Assembly (NCBI GenBank): GCA_003223065.1
Contig: QHXU01000157.1
Span: 1,273-11,643 of the forward strand
DNA from: Acidobacteriota bacterium
Lineage (GTDB): Bacteria; Acidobacteriota; Terriglobia; Bryobacterales; Bryobacteraceae
DNA: 10,371 bases
Direction of reading: 5' to 3'
The notes beneath the pieces are model-generated. The model was not told the DNA's origin and searched no databases. It saw only the letters and a list, made by a program, of their open reading frames with translations. The translations under genes were made by a program, and so were the position numbers. How positions within the stretch are numbered: position 1 is the stretch's first letter; each line of letters starts with the position of its first letter. Shown here piece by piece: positions 6,450-10,371 of this stretch.

Positions 6450-7331
6450 ATGAGATCGTTGACGCGCTTACTGGGTTTACTCGCTGTTACGTCCATATTG
6501 TCCGTCGAGGCTCGAGCCAGTCAGATCCTGCTGATTGCCGGCAAGCCAAGCCATAACCCGGGCCAGCACGAGCACAACGCGGGCGTTCTACTGCTAAAGA
6601 AATGGCTGAGCCAGGTCCCGGGCGTGCACGTGACCGCATTCCTGAATGGCGCCTGGCCGGACGACTCGGCCGTCGAGAACGCTGACGCCATTTTCGTCTC
6701 ATGCGATGGAGCCGAGGGGCATCTGGCGTTCCAAGGGGACCGGGCGGCCGCCATAAGCAAGGCAGCCGCGCACGGCACCGGGCTGATGTTCTATCACTTC
6801 GCGGTTGAGCCGCCGGCGCAGAGAGGTCATCCGGAGATGTTGAACTGGATTGGTGCTTACTTCGAGTTGAACTATTCCGTGAATCCGGCCTGGGAGGCGG
6901 ATATTCTTTCTCTGCCTCAGCATCCGGTCACGCGCGGCGTAAAGCCGTTCAAAATTCGCGATGAGTGGTATTACAACATGCGCCTGGCAAACAATCTGCG
7001 AGGCTTTACCCCGATTCTTATCGCCACGCCGCCGCCGGATACTCTGTCTCGTCCCGATGGCGAGCGGAGCGGCAATCCGGATGTTCGTTCAAAGATCGGC
7101 CAGCCGCAGTGTCTGGCCTGGGTTTGGGAGCGGCCAGAGGGAGGCCGTGGAGCGGGCTTTTGTGGCGGTCATTACCATCGGAACCTCGGTGACGACAATT
7201 TCCGCAAAGTGATCCTCAATACGCTGCTCTGGATTGCCAAGGTCGACATTCCGCCCAATGGTATTGAGGTAACGGTAACGCCCGTCGAGCTGAAGGAGAA
7301 TTGGGATCCAAAAGCGCAAGCTGCCAAATGA
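6450..7331 (+). CDS. Secreted ThuA-domain (trehalose-utilisation-like) protein
   Basis: The 293-residue product has a signal peptide (1-23, ending EARA before SQILL) and a ThuA-like class-I glutamine amidotransferase-fold domain. Visible family landmarks are QILLIAGKPSHNPGQHEHN (25-43), FVSCDGAEGH (82-91), GLMFYHFAVE (111-120), QHPVTRGV (157-164), DEWYYNM (171-177) and GGHYHRN (239-245). ThuA proteins are linked to sugar (trehalose and related disaccharide) metabolism; a dehydrogenase partner is common in the family, but the exact reaction is not established for secreted members. ATG 6450 is preferred over an in-frame upstream start at 6408 because GGAGG at 6439-6443 lies six bases before it and it begins the signal peptide. 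The gene follows the beta-propeller gene by 17 bp, so the two are probably co-transcribed and both act outside the cytoplasm. Confidence 0.9.
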   Translation: MRSLTRLLGLLAVTSILSVEARASQILLIAGKPSHNPGQHEHNAGVLLLKKWLSQVPGVHVTAFLNGAWPDDSAVENADAIFVSCDGAEGHLAFQGDRAAAISKAAAHGTGLMFYHFAVEPPAQRGHPEMLNWIGAYFELNYSVNPAWEADILSLPQHPVTRGVKPFKIRDEWYYNMRLANNLRGFTPILIATPPPDTLSRPDGERSGNPDVRSKIGQPQCLAWVWERPEGGRGAGFCGGHYHRNLGDDNFRKVILNTLLWIAKVDIPPNGIEVTVTPVELKENWDPKAQAAK

Positions 7332-7618
7332 AAATTGTTTGGACTGAAAGCAGCTGGCTTGCCCGCGCTTGCTGAAACCAGAGTAAAACGCCCGACTCGC
7401 CACATCCTATTGTCGGGTCAAAGACATTCCCACATCAAAATGTTTCGCGTACTTTTGTCCACAATGACCTGCTCCCAATGTTAGCTCGGCGGAACGAAAG
7501 GACCGAACAAAATGCGTCGAAGCAGGCGCAGGCGGTCCAGCCTTTATTAAAGTAAGGTAAAATGGCGGTATTTCTAGGGCCTTCACCTTAGGGAGAGTAT
7601 ATTTCCACCCACAGCACG

Positions 7619-7650
7619 TGCCGGATTGAAAGCTCCGGCAGCGCCTTTTT
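7619..7650 (+). terminator. Possible rho-independent terminator
   Basis: A 7-bp perfect stem, TGCCGGA (7619-7625) with TCCGGCA (7634-7640), has an 8-nt loop and is followed after GCGCC by TTTTT (7646-7650). The five-base gap between stem and T-run makes it imperfect. It is about 290 bp after the ThuA stop, so it could end that operon's transcript or insulate the promoter downstream. Confidence 0.35.
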
Positions 7651-7675
7651 ACCGCGAGCACCTAGTAACAATTTC

Positions 7676-7704
7676 TCGAATCAAATCCCGTTATGGATTA
7701 TAAT
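7676..7704 (+). promoter_or_regulatory. Putative sigma-70-type promoter for the beta-barrel gene
   Basis: A perfect TATAAT is at 7699-7704 in an AT-rich island. The hexamer 17 bases upstream, TCGAAT (7676-7681), matches the -35 consensus in only three positions. It lies 75 bp before the ATG at 7779, leaving a leader of about 65-70 nt. Other A/T-rich hexamers nearby (TAAGTTAAATAAGATACA) could serve instead. Confidence 0.4.
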
Positions 7705-7778
7705 CTGAAATAAGTTAAATAAGATACAGAGCAACGTACCTTGGCGAGTAGATTGCTCTGCCATCAAATGGAGTTTTC

Positions 7779-8660
7779 ATGACGAGAAGAATCGGAGGTC
7801 TATCGCTTTACGGGGTCGTCCTACTCGCGACAGCCGGGCGAATCGCAGCCGCGGACGAGTCCAGTGGCTTCATTTTCTACGAGCGTTTCCTTGGCAGCTC
7901 GAACACGCTCGGCAATGTTCTCAAGTTGGACACAACGGTCGGGTACGCCTTTAATAAGTATTTCTCAGTCGACGGCGGCCTTCCGGTGTACTTCGTGCGG
8001 CCATCTGAAACCGCCACGGCGCTGGTCGGCTCGACATCCACCAACGGCATTGGAAACGCGTACGTCGAGCTGAAGTTCACGGCCGCCAATCCGGTTGTCA
8101 ATTACGCGTCCACGCTCACCGGCACGGCGCCGACGGGCGATAAAAGCAGCGGCCTGAGCACGGGCCGGGCGACAGTCGACTGGACCAATCACTTTGACCG
8201 GTCGTTTTCGCGCCTCACTCCGTTCGCCAACGTCGGATTCGCAAACACCGTATCCGACACGCCGTTGTTCGTCCGGCCATACACTACGCTCGGTTTCGTC
8301 ACCCATCTCGAAGGCGGAGCGACCTACCGGATGGCGCGTTTTTTGGACGCGGGCGCAGCCGCCTACGAGATCGAGCCCGCGGGCCAGCAGACTGTCTTTA
8401 GCAAACTAGTGAAGCAACCCGCGCCGAGCAATCCGGGTAGAGGCGGTCATCAGGGTGTGTTCGAGACCACGCCGGTTGCGGTCGGCTCGGCCGCCCTCGC
8501 GCGCGACAACGGGTTTTCTTTCTGGGGCGGTTTTCATCCTTCCAGGGTGCTCACGTTCCAGTTGGGCTATACGCGCAGCGTCCACTACGCCCTCAACACA
8601 GTCTCCTTCGGAGTCGGTGTGAATTTGGGTTCGGTTGTAAGAAATATGAGGTCCTATTAG
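7779..8660 (+). CDS. Exported outer-membrane beta-barrel-like protein
   Basis: The 293-residue protein has a signal peptide (about 1-24, ending GRIAA before ADESS). The rest is a series of alternating polar/hydrophobic strands with Gly and aromatic residues and short turns: FIFYERFLG, LDTTVGYAFNKYFSVDGGLPVYF, GIGNAYVELKFTAAN, YASTLTGTAPTG, RLTPFANVGFAN, VRPYTTLGFVTHLEGGATYRM, LTFQLGYTRSVHYAL and the final VSFGVGVNLG. The pattern resembles transporter-like or MetA-pathway-like outer-membrane barrels, and I infer a channel or surface barrel; the substrate is unknown. The last strand is not at the exact C-terminus (it ends RSY, not Phe). GGAG lies about six bases before the ATG. It appears monocistronic, driven by the promoter region at 7676-7704. 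Confidence 0.75.
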   Translation: MTRRIGGLSLYGVVLLATAGRIAAADESSGFIFYERFLGSSNTLGNVLKLDTTVGYAFNKYFSVDGGLPVYFVRPSETATALVGSTSTNGIGNAYVELKFTAANPVVNYASTLTGTAPTGDKSSGLSTGRATVDWTNHFDRSFSRLTPFANVGFANTVSDTPLFVRPYTTLGFVTHLEGGATYRMARFLDAGAAAYEIEPAGQQTVFSKLVKQPAPSNPGRGGHQGVFETTPVAVGSAALARDNGFSFWGGFHPSRVLTFQLGYTRSVHYALNTVSFGVGVNLGSVVRNMRSY

Positions 8661-8693
8661 GCCTCGAGGAAGAGGACAACCCAAGTGAGACGA

Positions 8694-9158
8694 TTAGTCA
8701 TTTGCATTGCGCACCAGCTCGTAATATTCCATCACAGCGAACAGTGGTCGCGGCATGGTCAGCTAAGACACGGGCTGCCATGCCGCCTCGGCGCGGTGGA
8801 TATTGCTGGCATTACTTGAATCGATAATTTCCAAAGTGAACGCCGCATTCACATCAAAGAGGTCCTGCTTTAGCTTCTAGGCGCTGTTAAAGAATCGGAT
8901 CGCCGTCGCCGAAGTTTGAGCGGTCACGTGAGGCGCGCCGGCGGCCGCAGGTCACAAGGCGAATTTCACTTGCTCGAGTTCTTCAAACAGAGTAGTGGCC
9001 GTGAACGCACCGACTGCGAAATGTGGCCAAGCATCCACCGTTCCGAGGTGACGCGCCCATGAGCCCCGGCCAGCACCGAAGCGAATTCGCTCATCTGCCG
9101 CCTGGACAGTAGATCGGTAGTTCGGAAACAGGGACGGTTTAGCGCCGTCCCCACTCAT
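8694..9158 (-). pseudogene. Decayed minus-strand reading frame, family not recognised
   Basis: A single minus-strand frame runs from about 9158 to 8694, broken by TGA (complement of 8952-8954) and TAG (complements of 8877-8879 and 8763-8765), ending at TAA (8694-8696). The pieces between stops look protein-like: AVGAFTATTLFEELEQVKFA before the first stop, and QDLFDVNAAFTLEIIDSSNA and HRAEAAWQPVS between the second and third. Over roughly 8990-9110 the neighbouring frame (for example RRQMSEFASVLAGAHGR) is equally protein-like, so a frameshift may also be present. I recognise no family. It fills most of the 512-bp gap between the beta-barrel gene and the TPR gene. Confidence 0.4.
9131..9151. 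repeat. Perfect 7-bp inverted repeat upstream of the CpoB-like gene
   Basis: GGGACGG (9131-9137) and CCGTCCC (9145-9151) form a perfect GC-rich stem with a 7-nt loop, TTTAGCG. It ends nine bases before the AGGAGG ribosome binding site at 9161-9166. It has no T-run, so it is not a standard terminator. It might stabilise the leader, mark an element end, or be the edge of the decayed region. Confidence 0.5.
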
Positions 9159-9172
9159 AGAGGAGGAAGGTT

Positions 9173-10216
9173 ATGAACGCTTCACGGCTGCTCGTAATCG
9201 GGCTTGCTTTCAGCCCCACGGTCTTGCTGGCCCAGAAACGCGAAGATATCCTCTCCATCCAGCGTGACATCGCAGCGCTCACCGAACAGGTGCGCCAGAT
9301 TCAGCGCACGCAGGATGAAAGGATGGCCGCCCTGACCGCGTTGGTGCAGCAGGCGATGGATGTCTCGAACAAGGCGAACGCGAGTTTGTCCGCGCTGCAG
9401 CACAGCGTGACGACTCAACTAGCCGATCAGCAGAGCAAGGTGGTGATGCCGACAACCGTGCTGGGGTCCAAGGTGGACCAGATGGCGGACGATTTTCGCT
9501 CGATGCAGACCAATATGGCCGATCTCACGCGGCGAGTGGGCCAGTTGGATCAAAAGCTGACCGACATTTCGAGTGCGGTGCGGACGCTGAGCGCTCCGCT
9601 GCAAGCGCCCACCCGCACCATCCCGCAAGCGAATACTCCGCAGGGTCCTCCGGCAGGCACTTCCGCCGAGACGCTCTATACGAATGCGTTCCGAGATTAC
9701 ACGACCGGCAAATACGATCTCGCAATGCAGGAATTCAGCGATTATCTGAAGTACTTCCCGCAAACGGAGAACGCTCCCGCCGCCCAGTATTACATCGGCT
9801 ACACTTACTTCAATGCCAACCAATATGAAGACGCCGTGAAGGCGTTCGACGCCGTGCGCGAGCGGTTCCCGGAGAATCCCAAGACTCCTGATGCGCTCTA
9901 CATGAAGGGCGTCAGCCTGATGAAGGCGGGCCGTCGCACCGACGCCGGCACCGAATTCAAGAGCTTTGTGAAGCGTTATCCGAACCACGAACTGGCTTCC
10001 AAAGCACATGCGCATCTCAAGGATCTGGGCCTGGAGTCGTCGCGATCCGGCGGCCTTCTGCTCAAGTATGTTTTGTCGCAGAGAGAGGCCGACTTAATAG
10101 ATGAACGAGCGGTCGTTGGTCGAGGGCAGCGGTCTCCGCTCGCCGAGCGCTGGCCCGCCACGCTCCTGGTCACCGGCGTTCAGCCGTGTCAGATTTCACC
10201 CTCCAACATCGGGTGA
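9173..10216 (+). CDS. CpoB/YbgF-like periplasmic coiled-coil and TPR protein with aberrant C-terminal tail
   Basis: This 347-residue protein starts with a signal peptide (1-20, LLA before QKRED). Residues about 22-140 are heptad-rich coiled coil, then comes a Pro/Thr-rich linker (141-165). Three TPR units follow: 166-199 (LYTNAFRDYTTGKYDLAMQE), 203-236 (AAQYYIGYTYFNANQYEDAV) and 240-273 (DALYMKGVSLMKAGRRTDAG). This is the layout of CpoB/YbgF, which binds TolA and links the Tol-Pal system to septal peptidoglycan and outer-membrane constriction. ATG 9173 follows AGGAGG at 9161-9166 with six bases between. The family normally ends near HLKDLGL (281-287); here about 60 more residues rich in Arg, Pro and Ser follow with no similarity, suggesting loss of the native stop by rearrangement. 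No tol or pal gene is upstream in this window. Confidence 0.85.
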   Translation: MNASRLLVIGLAFSPTVLLAQKREDILSIQRDIAALTEQVRQIQRTQDERMAALTALVQQAMDVSNKANASLSALQHSVTTQLADQQSKVVMPTTVLGSKVDQMADDFRSMQTNMADLTRRVGQLDQKLTDISSAVRTLSAPLQAPTRTIPQANTPQGPPAGTSAETLYTNAFRDYTTGKYDLAMQEFSDYLKYFPQTENAPAAQYYIGYTYFNANQYEDAVKAFDAVRERFPENPKTPDALYMKGVSLMKAGRRTDAGTEFKSFVKRYPNHELASKAHAHLKDLGLESSRSGGLLLKYVLSQREADLIDERAVVGRGQRSPLAERWPATLLVTGVQPCQISPSNIG

Positions 10217-10371
10217 TGGTGGCGCGCCCGCTCCTACCGCCACGTCGAGCTCGTCGATGAAACTTGCCTCTCGCCGGCGTTTGTGACCGTCCGAAAACCC
10301 TCAGCACGATTTGGTCTAGCAGGATGCTGAAAAAGATAATTGCGAAAGCGGGTGAACCTTACCAAAGGGCT

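Larger units (their letters stand above)
7332..7778. other. AT-richer intergenic region between ThuA and beta-barrel genes
   Basis: No gene is supported in this 447-bp region. A CCCGAC/GTCGGG inverted repeat (7391-7396 and 7412-7417) has no T-run, so it is a poor terminator. A hairpin followed by five Ts is at 7619-7650. The part from about 7665 to 7735 is clearly AT-rich and contains a consensus TATAAT. An 84-codon minus-strand frame at 7407-7661 shows no recognisable similarity and is taken as chance. Confidence 0.5.

Noticed and set aside
7391..7417. CCCGAC/GTCGGG inverted repeat as a terminator of the ThuA operon
   Set aside because: The loop is 15 nt and no T-run follows, so it does not meet the pattern of a rho-independent terminator.
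7670..7695. tRNA T-arm-like string TCGAATCAAATCC
   Set aside because: No matching T-stem, acceptor stem or anticodon arm could be found around it.
8685..8819. GTG-started 44-codon plus-strand frame with a purine-rich stretch upstream
   Set aside because: The product has no recognisable features, the spacing to the purine-rich stretch is long, and it overlaps the more protein-like minus-strand remnant.
9419..10015. 198-codon minus-strand frame opposite the CpoB-like gene
   Set aside because: The plus strand has a signal peptide, coiled coil, TPRs and a strong ribosome binding site; this frame is an antisense artefact.

Overview
The window looks like a chromosomal stretch of an Acidobacteriota bacterium, most likely of the Bryobacterales / Candidatus Solibacter type. 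This is inferred from the mix of gene families (secreted PQQ-like beta-propeller, ThuA-like protein, secreted esterase, CpoB/YbgF-like protein, a small AT-hook-like GRPP protein typical of that group), from moderately high GC with G/C-rich third codon positions, and from purine-rich Shine-Dalgarno sites. No rRNA, tRNA, CRISPR array or complete insertion sequence was seen.

Layout. 1-1577: a truncated ferredoxin reading frame (142-288) runs into the start of a TDT-family membrane transporter (245-1408), followed by a short fragment of a transposase-like helix-turn-helix. 1578-3588: two minus-strand genes for exported proteins, an alpha/beta-hydrolase esterase and an uncharacterised secreted protein. 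3589-4881: mostly gene debris, with one small intact gene (4050-4247) for a charged protein with two GRPP motifs, then a frameshifted minus-strand reading frame of unknown family. 4882-7331: a tight two-gene unit, a secreted PQQ-like beta-propeller protein and a secreted ThuA-domain protein 17 bp apart, the second with a clear ribosome binding site. 7332-8660: an AT-rich promoter region with a possible terminator, then an exported beta-barrel-like protein. 8661-9172: another decayed minus-strand reading frame ending in a hairpin beside a strong ribosome binding site. 9173-10216: a CpoB/YbgF-like periplasmic coiled-coil/TPR protein with an unusual C-terminal tail. The remaining ~155 bp hold no gene that I can support.

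How the genes work together. Nearly every intact product is predicted to be exported or in the membrane: transporter, esterase, secreted hypothetical protein, beta-propeller, ThuA protein, beta-barrel and periplasmic TPR protein. Only the beta-propeller/ThuA pair looks like an operon; a role in handling extracellular sugars or alcohols is possible but unproven. The other genes appear to be single units separated by remnants. The strongest theme is the number of decayed reading frames between intact genes (ferredoxin, transposase HTH, possible recombinase, two unidentified minus-strand proteins, altered CpoB tail), which suggests a rearranged accessory region. I found no convincing new multi-gene system.
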